A stretch of DNA of 25,021 bases from a virus: IMG/VR virus record IMGVR_UViG_3300035698_029021, positions 1 through 25,021 of that record. One strand, written 5' to 3'. Under the pieces are notes generated by a model that saw only the letters and a list, made by a program, of their open reading frames with translations, ran no database searches and was not told where the DNA came from. Positions 12,129-20,383 of this stretch are shown piece by piece. Within the stretch, counting starts at the first letter, position 1, and every line of letters starts with the position of its first letter. The position numbers were made by a program, and so were the translations under genes.

Positions 12129-15100
12129 ATGGCAAAAAAAATTAAACTAGATTTATCACAATTTAAAGCTTCCGGAGTTTATACACTGGAATTCGATGCA
12201 GGAGAAAATGTGATATTAACTTCTCAAACTATAAGACTTGTTGTTGGTTTCTCTAACAAGGGACCATTTAACACCCCAGTTTATGTCCCTGATTCAAAAA
12301 CCTCTTTGGCTATTTTTGGAAATATAGACAAAACCCTGGAAAATCAAGGATCTTATTTTCATAGATCCCTTCAAATCTGTTTATCCTCAGGACCGGTTTT
12401 TGCTTTAAATTTATTAAAGCTTAATAGTGACGAAACCAGTTCAACAGTAGATTCAGTTGGATATAAATCATTTTCTGTAGATACTGAAGAACAAAACGGA
12501 ATATTAACTGAAAAACTTTATGCTTCTTTTTATAATAAAGAAAGATTTTGGTTTGCAGATACTGATTATTTTTTAGCAACTCTATCTTTTTCTGATAGTG
12601 GAAAATTATTTAATCTAGTTAATCTTGGGAAAGAAGCATCTAGTGTTATAGTTAGAAAATCTACAGATGCAAATTCTCCAATACTAGGATATGATATTTT
12701 TGCTATAGATTGGTACGGGGCTGAAAATGTCCCTTCCTATGTACACGCATATGATTATATTTCCGATTATTTTGTTGATGTTATATCAGTTTCGGGAGAC
12801 TGGACAGATTATATTACTTTATCTTTAGATCCAAAATGGGGAAATTTCTTTACCGCAAATGGATTTATAAAAAGCCAAATTGATAATTTTTTATCAGATC
12901 CTGATGTTAATATAATAACATCAGTAAGTGGTTCTATACTTCCTGGTTTTGTAGATCTTGGAGGAAATAGCCAATATATAGAAACCTTAATAAATAACCA
13001 AACCGTACAAACAGGATTATTTTGTGCAATTGACGAAAAAGGAATAGAAGGTATATGTAACAACACATCTAGAATAGATTTAGTTGGACATCACTTAATT
13101 GACGAATTAACAGCAGATGGAGATTTAGTAGTACCTAGATTAAATTTCTTAAGTTATGATCAAGCTTTATTAGCAGATTACCAATATAATCAAAATTCCT
13201 ATTTACTTTCTATTACAGGATCTGGAAGTGATCTTAAAGTAGGTAGCTTATTTTCTCCAGAAGGAGCAACGGGTGATAAAGGATTAGAATCTAATTTATT
13301 TCTTCCGTATTCATCTGCTAATTTTGACGGAGGTTATCACTTTATAGAAACCCTACCCTCTGGAGGGACTGGGCCAACAGCGGAAGATTTAATAGAACTA
13401 AAATCGTTTTTGTCTATAAATACTAGCGACGATCAGCATTTTGTTATTGGAACAATCTCTACTATAACAGGAAGCGATAATGTAATAGATCAATTTGCTG
13501 AAGATGATTTAATTAAATTAAAAATAAAAAGTGTAAAGGAAATTAGCGGAGCACTTAGAATAATTTTTAGTCACCCATTAGATACCCCTACTTATAGAGG
13601 ATTAGGTATTATAATAGATCCTGCAAATAGTTCAACTTCAGGAGACGTTACTTTAACAGCATCTTCATACCAATTCGGAAAAAGTGATATTTTAAACAGA
13701 GCTTTAGTACCAACACCTACTGGAGCAACAGGAGCAGCCTTACCAAACCCTTCCTTACCAAAGGCAGAAACCTTAATTGGATATTCTCTTTCTACATTTT
13801 ATTCTGACGCTAAAAAAGAAGAAATAAAAAACGGAGACACTACCCAAAATAATTCAGATCCTTCAGGAAATCAACAATGGTTAACATTAACATCAAGTGT
13901 AGATAGAGACCAATTTGATTTAGTTTATGCAAGGGCATACGTGAATATAAGTAGAGATAACGGAAACGTAGTAACCTCTGGAACAGGATCTTCAGCACAA
14001 ACTAACATTTTTGATTGGGATGCCACTTTTACTAGCAATAATTCGGGGTTTGCATTAACTAGTGACCCTGGTGCTATTAATATAATATCTTCCGAAGGCT
14101 CTATTAATGAAATGATAGATAACGTAACAAGAATAGATTCAGTTTCATTTAATATGAATCCTTTGGTTTATCAAATTTCGGTAGGTGATTTATTAGTTTC
14201 TACTGATAAGGATATATGTACTGATTCTTCGGAAAATCAACAAAGTAGATTAACTAAGGTTCTTTCTGTATCTAAAACTACCTCTATAGATATTGTTAAG
14301 GTTACTACAGCAAGACCAATTGAATATTATCAAACCGGTACATTATCGGTTAGAAAATTTAGACCAATAGAGGAATTTACTAAATCTTTTCAACTTACAT
14401 ATTTAAAAGGTTTTATAATGAGAGCTACGCATAGACCAAACGGAAGTGATGCAAGGATTACTGAAATACTAGATGTTTTATACGATACTAATATTGCTTC
14501 AACATTAGCAACAAAAGACGTTATATCATTCAGATATGTTGTTGATACTTTTTCTGGACAAATATTACCGAATTCTAAATATCAACTTTCTAAACTAGCA
14601 AAAGATAGACAAAAAGCTTTAGCCTTAATTAATGCACCTTCTATTTCCCAGTTTAGAAATTCAGTTGATCCTAGATTTACCGACGCTCCAAGTAACGTAG
14701 ATCCTTTCCCTTCTATAAATACTAAATATATTGTAACTGGAGGAAATCTTTCTTTAAATCCTTCATATACATTTACTTTACCGACAGAAGAACAAGGGGC
14801 TAAATATTGTGGATTTTATACACCTTATTTAGTATTAAGAGAAAGTAATAAAAATATAAAAGTTCCTCCTGCGGCTTTCGTTTCAAATAACTTTGTTCGT
14901 AAATTTTCAAACGGAGAACCTTATTCTATTATAGCGGGAATGAAAAGGGGAGTACTTTCGGGTCCTTCTATAATAGGACTTGAATATGATTTCGATGCTG
15001 GGGATAGAGAAAACCTAGAACCCTTTGGGCTAAATCCTATTATTAAAAAAAGCGGATTAGGTCCTGTTATATTTGGAAATAATACCGCTTATCAACAGGT

Positions 15101-15449
15101 TAATTCAGCATTTAATTTAATCCACGTAAGAGATATATTAATTAGCGTTGAAAATGATGTCGAGGAAATATTATCAAATTATCTATTCGATTTTAACGAG
15201 GATTCTATTAGATTAGAAATTAAAACCCTTGTAGATAATTACTTAGATGGAGTTAGAGCTGGTGGTGGAATTTATACTTATAAAACAACAATGGATTCTT
15301 CTAATAATACTAAGTCTATAATTGATATGAATATGGGAATAATAGACATTAGCGTAGAACCAGCTAGAGGATTACAAAAATTTGTAAATAGAATAACTGT
15401 TACTAGAACGGGTGGAATAGCATCTGGAGGATTTATAAACTTTGTTTAA
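12129..15449 (+). CDS. Contractile tail sheath protein, gp18-like
   Basis: 1106 residues. The N-terminus (ASGVYTLEFDAGENVI, then LVVGFSNKGPFNTPVYV at about 37-53 and SKTSLAIFG) and the C-terminus (HVRDILISVENDVEEIL, a region ending YLDGVRAGGGIYTYK, and GIIDISVEPARGLQKFVNRI) are the conserved parts of contractile sheath proteins. The sheath polymerises around the tube and contracts on host contact. T4 gp18 is 659 residues, so several hundred extra residues sit in the middle, presumably as domains on the outside of the tail. Two short collagen-like pieces occur there: GATGDKG near residue 379 and PTPTGATGAALP near 528. Two GATATATA motifs precede it and a strong terminator follows, so it appears to be its own transcription unit. 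Confidence 0.9.
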   Translation: MAKKIKLDLSQFKASGVYTLEFDAGENVILTSQTIRLVVGFSNKGPFNTPVYVPDSKTSLAIFGNIDKTLENQGSYFHRSLQICLSSGPVFALNLLKLNSDETSSTVDSVGYKSFSVDTEEQNGILTEKLYASFYNKERFWFADTDYFLATLSFSDSGKLFNLVNLGKEASSVIVRKSTDANSPILGYDIFAIDWYGAENVPSYVHAYDYISDYFVDVISVSGDWTDYITLSLDPKWGNFFTANGFIKSQIDNFLSDPDVNIITSVSGSILPGFVDLGGNSQYIETLINNQTVQTGLFCAIDEKGIEGICNNTSRIDLVGHHLIDELTADGDLVVPRLNFLSYDQALLADYQYNQNSYLLSITGSGSDLKVGSLFSPEGATGDKGLESNLFLPYSSANFDGGYHFIETLPSGGTGPTAEDLIELKSFLSINTSDDQHFVIGTISTITGSDNVIDQFAEDDLIKLKIKSVKEISGALRIIFSHPLDTPTYRGLGIIIDPANSSTSGDVTLTASSYQFGKSDILNRALVPTPTGATGAALPNPSLPKAETLIGYSLSTFYSDAKKEEIKNGDTTQNNSDPSGNQQWLTLTSSVDRDQFDLVYARAYVNISRDNGNVVTSGTGSSAQTNIFDWDATFTSNNSGFALTSDPGAINIISSEGSINEMIDNVTRIDSVSFNMNPLVYQISVGDLLVSTDKDICTDSSENQQSRLTKVLSVSKTTSIDIVKVTTARPIEYYQTGTLSVRKFRPIEEFTKSFQLTYLKGFIMRATHRPNGSDARITEILDVLYDTNIASTLATKDVISFRYVVDTFSGQILPNSKYQLSKLAKDRQKALALINAPSISQFRNSVDPRFTDAPSNVDPFPSINTKYIVTGGNLSLNPSYTFTLPTEEQGAKYCGFYTPYLVLRESNKNIKVPPAAFVSNNFVRKFSNGEPYSIIAGMKRGVLSGPSIIGLEYDFDAGDRENLEPFGLNPIIKKSGLGPVIFGNNTAYQQVNSAFNLIHVRDILISVENDVEEILSNYLFDFNEDSIRLEIKTLVDNYLDGVRAGGGIYTYKTTMDSSNNTKSIIDMNMGIIDISVEPARGLQKFVNRITVTRTGGIASGGFINFV

Positions 15450-15457
15450 ATAATTTA

Positions 15458-15483
15458 AAACGATCAGTATTTACTGGTCGTTT
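15458..15483 (+). terminator. Intrinsic terminator after the sheath gene
   Basis: AAACGATCAGT pairs with ACTGGTCGTTT around a four-base loop (11 bp with one G-T wobble), followed by a T-rich tract (ATTATTTTTC). It starts nine bases after the sheath stop codon. Confidence 0.85.
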
Positions 15484-15498
15484 ATTATTTTTCTGATG

Positions 15499-15526
15499 TT
15501 TAATAAAACTTTCATGCTTTATTAAA
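15499..15526. repeat. Perfect 9-bp AT inverted repeat in the sheath-tube gap
   Basis: TTTAATAAA (15499-15507) and TTTATTAAA (15518-15526) are exact inverted copies around a 10-base spacer. The stem is all A/T. It could be a transcript-end structure, a binding site or chance in AT-rich DNA. Confidence 0.45.
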
Positions 15527-15583
15527 TGGTATAGTAGATATTTTATAAAATAACATATAATTTTTCTTTTTATTTCATTTGAT

Positions 15584-15593
15584 GATATATAGA
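15584..15593 (+). promoter_or_regulatory. GATATATA motif before the first tail-tube gene
   Basis: GATATATAGA lies 41 bases before the ATG at 15625, downstream of the sheath terminator. A fresh promoter is needed here for the tube genes to be transcribed separately from the sheath. Confidence 0.55.
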
Positions 15594-15624
15594 TTAGAAT
15601 TATAAGAAAATAATAATAGTATAA

Positions 15625-16179
15625 ATGGCTGGATTATCACACTATAGTAATGCAAAAGCGGGTATGAATAAATATGAACCTGTTTTTCTAAATCAGTTTG
15701 AGGTTTCTATAACAACACCTAGCGGTATTCCCGGAGGGGAATTGCTTCTAGAACAGGTCAGGTCGGTTAACGGGCTTTCTGTTGATAAAACACCAGCTCC
15801 TATAGATCAAAAATATAAATTTGCTAAAAGAAATTATGCTGGTGCTAAGCCAGGACAAACTTTTATGGATTTAGGTATAACTTTTAATGTTAACCTAAAT
15901 GATGAAAATTCTATGTATGTTTTTAAAACTTTAAGACAATGGTCGGATTTAATTTATAATCCTTTAACTGGAGCTCAGGGTCTAAAGGTTGATTATACAG
16001 GAAGTATAGTAATATCAGTTTTTGATAAATCAGGTGAGGTATTTAGAAGAGTTACATGTAGAGATGTATATCCAACTAAACCATTACCATCTATGGATTT
16101 AGGCTACTTAAACGAAGGTTTATTTCAAATAGAGGATATGACATTTGCAGTAGATTACTGGGATGATTTATTTTTATAA
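15625..16179 (+). CDS. Tail tube protein A, gp19-like
   Basis: 184 residues, close in size to T4 gp19 (163). Family-like features are MAGLSHYSNAKAGM with YEPVFLNQFEVSI at the N-terminus, a central LRQWSDLIYNPLTGA and a strand pair ending GSIVISVFDKSGEVFRRVT, and the C-terminal VDYWDDLFL. Tube proteins stack as hexameric rings inside the sheath and form the DNA channel. It is followed after 16 bases by a paralogue sharing roughly half its residues by eye, with no terminator between. The pair lies between strong terminators at 15458 and 16787. Confidence 0.88.
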   Translation: MAGLSHYSNAKAGMNKYEPVFLNQFEVSITTPSGIPGGELLLEQVRSVNGLSVDKTPAPIDQKYKFAKRNYAGAKPGQTFMDLGITFNVNLNDENSMYVFKTLRQWSDLIYNPLTGAQGLKVDYTGSIVISVFDKSGEVFRRVTCRDVYPTKPLPSMDLGYLNEGLFQIEDMTFAVDYWDDLFL

Positions 16180-16195
16180 AAATTAATAAAGTAAA

Positions 16196-16768
16196 ATGGC
16201 AGGATTATCACATTTTAAAAATAGTAAGTCGGGTATGGGTGATTATGAACCTATATTTCTAAATCAATTTGAGCTTTTAATTACTCCACCGACTTCAATT
16301 CCGTTAGACGGAACATTTCAGGGAGAAAGTATATTAACACAAGCTGTTAAGTCCATTGGTGGATTAACAGTGGATATTCAACCACAAGCACCTGTTGAAC
16401 AGCATTATAAATTTGCTACTCGTAGATATGCAGGTGGTGAACCAAGCACTAGTGATTTAGATTTAAGAGTAGAATTTGAAATAAACCTAGATGATAAAAA
16501 TTCTATGTCTGTTTATAAGGCTCTTAGACAATGGGCGGATTTAATTTATAATCCTTTAACTGGAGCAATGGGGGTAAAATCTGATTATACTGGATCTATG
16601 GTAATTTCAGTTTTTAATAAAGCGGGAGAAGTTTATAGAAGAATTACACTACCTAGCTGCTTTCTTTCGGAAGATTTAAATGTAATGGAATTAACCTATG
16701 AATCTAGTGACATTTATATTTTAGAAGCTAGCTGGAAAGTAGATTACTGGGAAGATATATTTTTGTAA
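16196..16768 (+). CDS. Tail tube protein B, paralogue of A
   Basis: 190 residues, collinear with the preceding gene: MAGLSHFKNSKSGM, YEPIFLNQFELLI, LRQWADLIYNPLTGA, GSMVISVFNKAGEVYRRIT, VDYWEDIFL. It differs by a six-residue insertion (near LDGTFQGES) in an early loop and by a divergent stretch after RRIT. Both copies look intact, so they probably have distinct jobs, such as main tube versus tube end or a mixed ring. T4 provides a precedent for tube-like paralogues in gp54 (tube initiation). A strong terminator follows at 16787. Confidence 0.86.
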   Translation: MAGLSHFKNSKSGMGDYEPIFLNQFELLITPPTSIPLDGTFQGESILTQAVKSIGGLTVDIQPQAPVEQHYKFATRRYAGGEPSTSDLDLRVEFEINLDDKNSMSVYKALRQWADLIYNPLTGAMGVKSDYTGSMVISVFNKAGEVYRRITLPSCFLSEDLNVMELTYESSDIYILEASWKVDYWEDIFL

Positions 16769-16786
16769 TTTAAATAAAACTTTTAG

Positions 16787-16820
16787 CGGAAAATCTTATT
16801 TTAGGATTTTCCGTTTTTTT
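16787..16820 (+). terminator. Strong intrinsic terminator after the tube genes
   Basis: CGGAAAATC (16787-16795) and GATTTTCCG (16805-16813) form a perfect 9-bp stem around a 9-base loop, followed directly by seven T residues. Confidence 0.93.
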
Positions 16821-16829
16821 GTGGGGTAA

Positions 16830-16841
16830 GGTATATACTTA
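16830..16841 (+). promoter_or_regulatory. TATATA promoter-like element before the gp26-like gene
   Basis: GGTATATACTTA lies right after the tube terminator and 24 bases before the ATG at 16854. It is a variant of the GATATATA theme. A promoter is expected here because the upstream terminator is strong. Confidence 0.35.
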
Positions 16842-16853
16842 AAATACATACAT

Positions 16854-17951
16854 ATGTCAAATAATTTGTCCCCAGAGGAAATACTAAAATCTAAAGAAAA
16901 ACAAAGTGGGTTTGTTTACGATGACGATATAAAAGAAAAAAATCCTTTAGTTAAAAGAATTGTCGAAAGTAAAGAACAATCTCTTGGAAATATAAATAAT
17001 ATAAAACAAGAAAAAAAACAAATCTTTAATAATCAAGAATCTCCACATAGTCCTACTAATTTGGGAAAGGTAGATACTAAAATTAGAAGAACTGGGGCCG
17101 AACTAGAAACCGGTTGGAAAAATCTTCCATTGGATATGTTACCTTCTCTAGGTTTGTTCTATCCTGATGGATCCCAAATAGCTATAAGACCAGCAAGCGT
17201 TGTAGAAATTAGACATTTTTCTACTATAGACGAAGATGATAAGATTTCAGTCCCAGACCAACTAAATTATATTCTTGATAGATGCATGAGAATGCAATTT
17301 ACTAAATCAGGAGTTGTTGAATATTTAGATCTTATTCAAGAAGATAGGTTTTATTTAATTGTAGCTATAAGAGATCTTACTTTTCTTAAAGGTGAAAATA
17401 AAATAATACTAAATCCTATTAAAAAATGTAAAGCAGAACCTGGATGTCCTTATGTTAACGGATATGAATTAAGAAGTGGATGCTTAGATTTTTTTAAAAT
17501 AGATGAAAAAATAATGGATTATTATTCTCCCTTAAATAAAAGGTTTGAATTTAGATTAAAAGAAAATCCCGAGGATTTAATAATTATGAGTATGCCTACT
17601 ATAGGAACTAAAGAAAAAATAGACGAGTTTTTAATTAAAATGGAATTAAAAAAAAATAAAATAGACTCTTCATTTAAGGAAATTTTACCCTTTATTTTAC
17701 CAGAAAGAAATCAAATAACTGTTGATTTAATATACCAAAAATATAGAGAATCCGATTATTGGACAAAAGAAGAATTTTCCCTTTATTTTATGTTAGCTAA
17801 AGAACTTAAGATTGGTACTAAATTATATTCATCTTTAATTTGCCCTAATTGTAGTCAAGAAATAAATGCTAAAATTCTTTTCAAAGACGGAATCAAATCT
17901 ATTTTCGTTATTTCAGATATCCTTGGACAATTACTTGGAAATAAAATTTAA
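16854..17951 (+). CDS. Baseplate hub protein, T4 gp26-like (T4_baseplate family)
   Basis: 365 residues. The first 80 or so are charged and probably disordered. Residues 91-122 carry the block I associate with the T4 base plate family: LPSLGLFYPDG followed by IRPASVVEIRHF. Then come ILDRCMRM (140-147) and DRFYLIVAIRDLTF (164-177). Cysteines at 192, 198 and 210 and a C-terminal CPNC at 330-333 look like metal-binding or structural positions. T4 gp26 is 208 residues. Such proteins sit in or help assemble the central baseplate hub under the tail tube. Its last 86 bases overlap a small gene in the +1 frame. Confidence 0.65.
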   Translation: MSNNLSPEEILKSKEKQSGFVYDDDIKEKNPLVKRIVESKEQSLGNINNIKQEKKQIFNNQESPHSPTNLGKVDTKIRRTGAELETGWKNLPLDMLPSLGLFYPDGSQIAIRPASVVEIRHFSTIDEDDKISVPDQLNYILDRCMRMQFTKSGVVEYLDLIQEDRFYLIVAIRDLTFLKGENKIILNPIKKCKAEPGCPYVNGYELRSGCLDFFKIDEKIMDYYSPLNKRFEFRLKENPEDLIIMSMPTIGTKEKIDEFLIKMELKKNKIDSSFKEILPFILPERNQITVDLIYQKYRESDYWTKEEFSLYFMLAKELKIGTKLYSSLICPNCSQEINAKILFKDGIKSIFVISDILGQLLGNKI

Positions 17952-18111
17952 TTTATGTAATATTCATTTTGTAGACCCTTTTTGGTTAGAAACATTACCA
18001 TTTTATGAATATCAAATATGGATAGAAAAAATAAATACTTCTACAGAAAATAAAAATAAAAAAAATACTGAAAAAAATGGAAAAAAAGAAGCTTTTAGAT
18101 TCGGAGAATAG
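17866..18111 (+). CDS. Small gene overlapping the gp26-like gene in the +1 frame
   Basis: Downstream of the gp26-like stop (17949-17951) the +1 frame encodes a convincing peptide, VDPFWLETLPFYEYQIWIEK, with a Lys/Asn/Glu-rich tail to the TAG at 18109-18111. The only ATG in this frame is 17866, which puts 28 codons inside the upstream gene. TTG codons at 17923 and 17935 are alternatives, and there is no ATG after the stop. The aromatic FxxLPxYEY pattern resembles the short C-terminal reading frames that phages attach to tail-assembly proteins by ribosomal frameshifting. It could be a separate small protein of about 55-81 residues or a frameshift extension of the gp26-like protein. The sequence alone cannot decide. 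Confidence 0.5.
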   Translation: MLKFFSKTESNLFSLFQISLDNYLEIKFNLCNIHFVDPFWLETLPFYEYQIWIEKINTSTENKNKKNTEKNGKKEAFRFGE

Positions 18112-18118
18112 GGTCTAA

Positions 18119-18128
18119 GATATATAAA
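18119..18128 (+). promoter_or_regulatory. GATATATA motif before the Lys/Asn-rich protein
   Basis: GATATATAAA lies 29 bases before the ATG at 18148 and just after the small overlapping gene. Confidence 0.5.
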
Positions 18129-18147
18129 CTAAAAATATTTATTGAAT

Positions 18148-19752
18148 ATGGCTGGGATATCAGAAAAATTAATTAATGAACTTACTAAAAATATTAAATC
18201 TATAAAAACCAAAATAAATGATATAGATTCTGGTATGGGTGACATAAAAGAAAAAATTTCAGAAACTGAAAATAATAGTAACGTAAATTTAAATAAACTT
18301 AAATCTGATATTATTTCTAATATAGAAAAAATTTCAAAGAATGAAAATAACGGTAACCTAGATTTAGATAAACTTAAATCTGATATTATTTCTAATATAG
18401 AAAAAAACGGCCTAAATTTAAAAGATTTCCCTATTAATGAAATAATTCAAAAAATTCAAAAAAATATAAAGGAAGAACCCCAAGGAACTATAGACGAAGC
18501 TTTAGATAAGTCTATTTTTAATGTTGATTTATCCATAGATGCTTCTGATAAAAGTAGCACTGAATTAATTTTTGATTCTAAAATACTAGAAAGTATTTTT
18601 TCAAACTATGCAAAAAAAATATTATCTTTTGATGCGGAGATTTACAATAATGAAAATAGGGATTTAAATGAAAAAACAGAAGAAAATTCTATAATAAGCG
18701 GAATTCAACCAGAAATAATAAAAATAAATCCAGAGGAAAAAGAAGAAAATAAAACTGACGAAAATAAAGATTTTAGCCAAGATGAATTAATAAGTAATAT
18801 AAGCAAAGAATTTAAAAAAGCTATAGAATTTCCAAATGTAAAAAATCCTATAGAACCCATTATTGATTCTATTAAAAATAAACCACCTGAATTAATAAAA
18901 GAGTTAACACCAGCCGATATTCCCTTTGATACACAAGAAAAAAAAGCTGATACTTTATTTTCTATTTTTAAAAAACCAACGGATGAAAAAATAAATGATA
19001 AAAAAGTAGAGCCAATTTTAGTTAAAAATGTAGTAAGTGATGATATAAAAAAAGAAAATAACGAAGATATTAAATTAGATTTAAGTTTTGATAAATATTT
19101 AGAAAAAAAAGAAAGTGAAACAGATTCGGAAAAATATAAATCTTTAGAAAAATCTAATAATGAAAATCTACTTAAAAAAGAGGATTTTAATAAACCCGTA
19201 GATGAAACAATTAACCCTATTTACGAAAAAGAAAAAATAAATAACGAAGAACTTTTAAAAAACGTTAATATAAACGATACTATAAATAATATTACTGAAA
19301 TAATAAAGGAAGTTTCGTTTGAATCCTTACCTAAAGATAAGCCAGAAATAATAAAAAATACAGATCCGGATTTATTAGAACCTTTAAATAATGAAACTGT
19401 AGTTAAAGAAATGCAAACTTTAATTAATGAAACTTCTTATAATAATAATAGCAATATAGATGAAATAATAAAAAGTAATGAAACCCTATCTTCTAAATTT
19501 GATGAACTTATAAAAATTATTTCAGAATCTAATAAAAATATAAGCATCCCTGATATTTCAGATAAAGAAAAACCAGAAAGAAAAAAATCTCCTCAATTAA
19601 AAAGAAAGGATAAAGAAAATGTAGTAAAGCAAACCTCTGATGTTTACGGACCCGAAATAATAAAAATCCTTGGACAAATTTCAAAAACCCTTTCGAGCCC
19701 ACTTAAAGTTTCTGATAGTAAACCATATAGACCAAATAGTAAATTTAATTAA
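18148..19752 (+). CDS. Lys/Asn/Glu-rich, probably disordered tail-region protein
   Basis: 535 residues from the ATG at 18148. A TTG two codons upstream is in frame, but MAG(I/L) matches the starts of three other genes here. Residues 37-61 and 62-86 are a 25-residue duplication (ISETENNSN and ISKNENNGN, each ending KLKSDIISNIEK) with heptad-like character. The middle is dominated by Glu, Lys, Asn and Asp with few aromatics, so it is largely disordered or coiled. The end, ILGQISKTLSSPL then PYRPNSKFN, is more ordered. It sits directly after baseplate and tube genes and has its own GATATATA motif. A tail-length, scaffold or internal tail component is plausible. It lacks the long membrane-like helices usual in tape measures, so I do not name it. 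Confidence 0.75.
   Translation: MAGISEKLINELTKNIKSIKTKINDIDSGMGDIKEKISETENNSNVNLNKLKSDIISNIEKISKNENNGNLDLDKLKSDIISNIEKNGLNLKDFPINEIIQKIQKNIKEEPQGTIDEALDKSIFNVDLSIDASDKSSTELIFDSKILESIFSNYAKKILSFDAEIYNNENRDLNEKTEENSIISGIQPEIIKINPEEKEENKTDENKDFSQDELISNISKEFKKAIEFPNVKNPIEPIIDSIKNKPPELIKELTPADIPFDTQEKKADTLFSIFKKPTDEKINDKKVEPILVKNVVSDDIKKENNEDIKLDLSFDKYLEKKESETDSEKYKSLEKSNNENLLKKEDFNKPVDETINPIYEKEKINNEELLKNVNINDTINNITEIIKEVSFESLPKDKPEIIKNTDPDLLEPLNNETVVKEMQTLINETSYNNNSNIDEIIKSNETLSSKFDELIKIISESNKNISIPDISDKEKPERKKSPQLKRKDKENVVKQTSDVYGPEIIKILGQISKTLSSPLKVSDSKPYRPNSKFN
18256..18405 (+). repeat. Two tandem 75-bp (25-codon) repeats
   Basis: Bases 18256-18330 and 18331-18405 encode the same 25-residue helix-forming unit. 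A stretch of about 39 bases (18293-18331 and 18368-18406) is identical at DNA level. Confidence 0.85.
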
Positions 19753-19813
19753 TTTATAAATAATCGTTGCTACCTTTATTTTTTTATCTACATTTACATT
19801 AATAAATACCCAA

Positions 19814-19824
19814 TAGATATATGG
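19814..19824 (+). promoter_or_regulatory. TAGATATATGG promoter-like element before the deaminase gene
   Basis: TAGATATATGG matches the sheath promoter context TAGATATATAGA except at one base. It overlaps the ATG at 19821, making that ATG unlikely as a start if the element is a promoter. It would give a leader of roughly 110 nucleotides before the ATG at 19944. Confidence 0.35.
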
Positions 19825-19943
19825 AAAGTAACATCTGTATCCCTTCTCTCTTTTTTAGCGAGGCGGGACAAATAGCGAAAAAATCTTCTTGGATCTTTTT
19901 AAAAAATGCAAAATGTGCTGTACCTTTTAGTAATTTAAACGAA

Positions 19944-20375
19944 ATGAAATCTAAAATTGGTCCGAAACAAATTGAAAAAGATCTCATATATTTAGAGATG
20001 TCACAGATATGGGCAAAAAATTCTCATTGTAACCGAAGAAAAGTAGGATGCTTGATAGTAAAAAATCAATCTATAATATCGGATGGCTATAACGGAACCC
20101 CTTCAGGGTTTAGCAATCCGTGCGAAGATTGTAACGATATTACTTATTCTTCCGTATTACATGCAGAAGCTAACGCAATTACCAAATTGGCAAAGGGTAC
20201 ACAAACATCAGAGGGATCTACCTTATATGTTACCCTTTCACCATGTTACGAATGTGCCAAATTAATAATCCAATCAGGAATAAGTAGGGTTGTATTCCAG
20301 GAATTGTACCGTAAAACTGATTCCCTTTCACTTTTAGTTAAAGGCGGGGTAGAATTAGTTAGAATAAAAATTTAA
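19944..20375 (+). CDS. dCMP/cytidine deaminase-family enzyme
   Basis: 143 residues from the ATG at 19944. The zinc-dependent deaminase core is clear: HAE at 73-75 (H73 zinc ligand, E75 proton shuttle) and SPCYEC at 99-104 (C101 and C104 zinc ligands), plus the dCMP-deaminase-like GYNGTPSG at 48-55. C60 and C63 (NPCEDC) may bind a second structural zinc. dCMP deaminase makes dUMP for thymidylate synthesis during phage replication and is common in T4-like phages. The frame stays open upstream to an ATG at 19821 (184 residues). That extension (including SEAGQIAKKSSWIFLKN) is not part of the usual fold, and its ATG overlaps a promoter-like element, so I prefer 19944. It is followed nine bases later by the sigma factor gene. 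Confidence 0.85.
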   Translation: MKSKIGPKQIEKDLIYLEMSQIWAKNSHCNRRKVGCLIVKNQSIISDGYNGTPSGFSNPCEDCNDITYSSVLHAEANAITKLAKGTQTSEGSTLYVTLSPCYECAKLIIQSGISRVVFQELYRKTDSLSLLVKGGVELVRIKI

Positions 20376-20383
20376 CATAACAT

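Noticed and set aside
12809-13066. Minus-strand open frame within the sheath gene
   Set aside because: Antisense to a confident gene, no start context or motif.
18142-18144. TTG at 18142 as start of the Lys/Asn-rich protein
   Set aside because: An ATG two codons later gives MAGIS, matching other gene starts here.
19799-19987. Minus-strand 62-codon frame before the deaminase
   Set aside because: It overlaps the deaminase coding start and has no recognisable domain; kept only as part of the unexplained-segment finding.
20083-20265. Forward out-of-frame open frame inside the deaminase gene
   Set aside because: It overlaps the catalytic core codons of a clear enzyme and has no features of its own.
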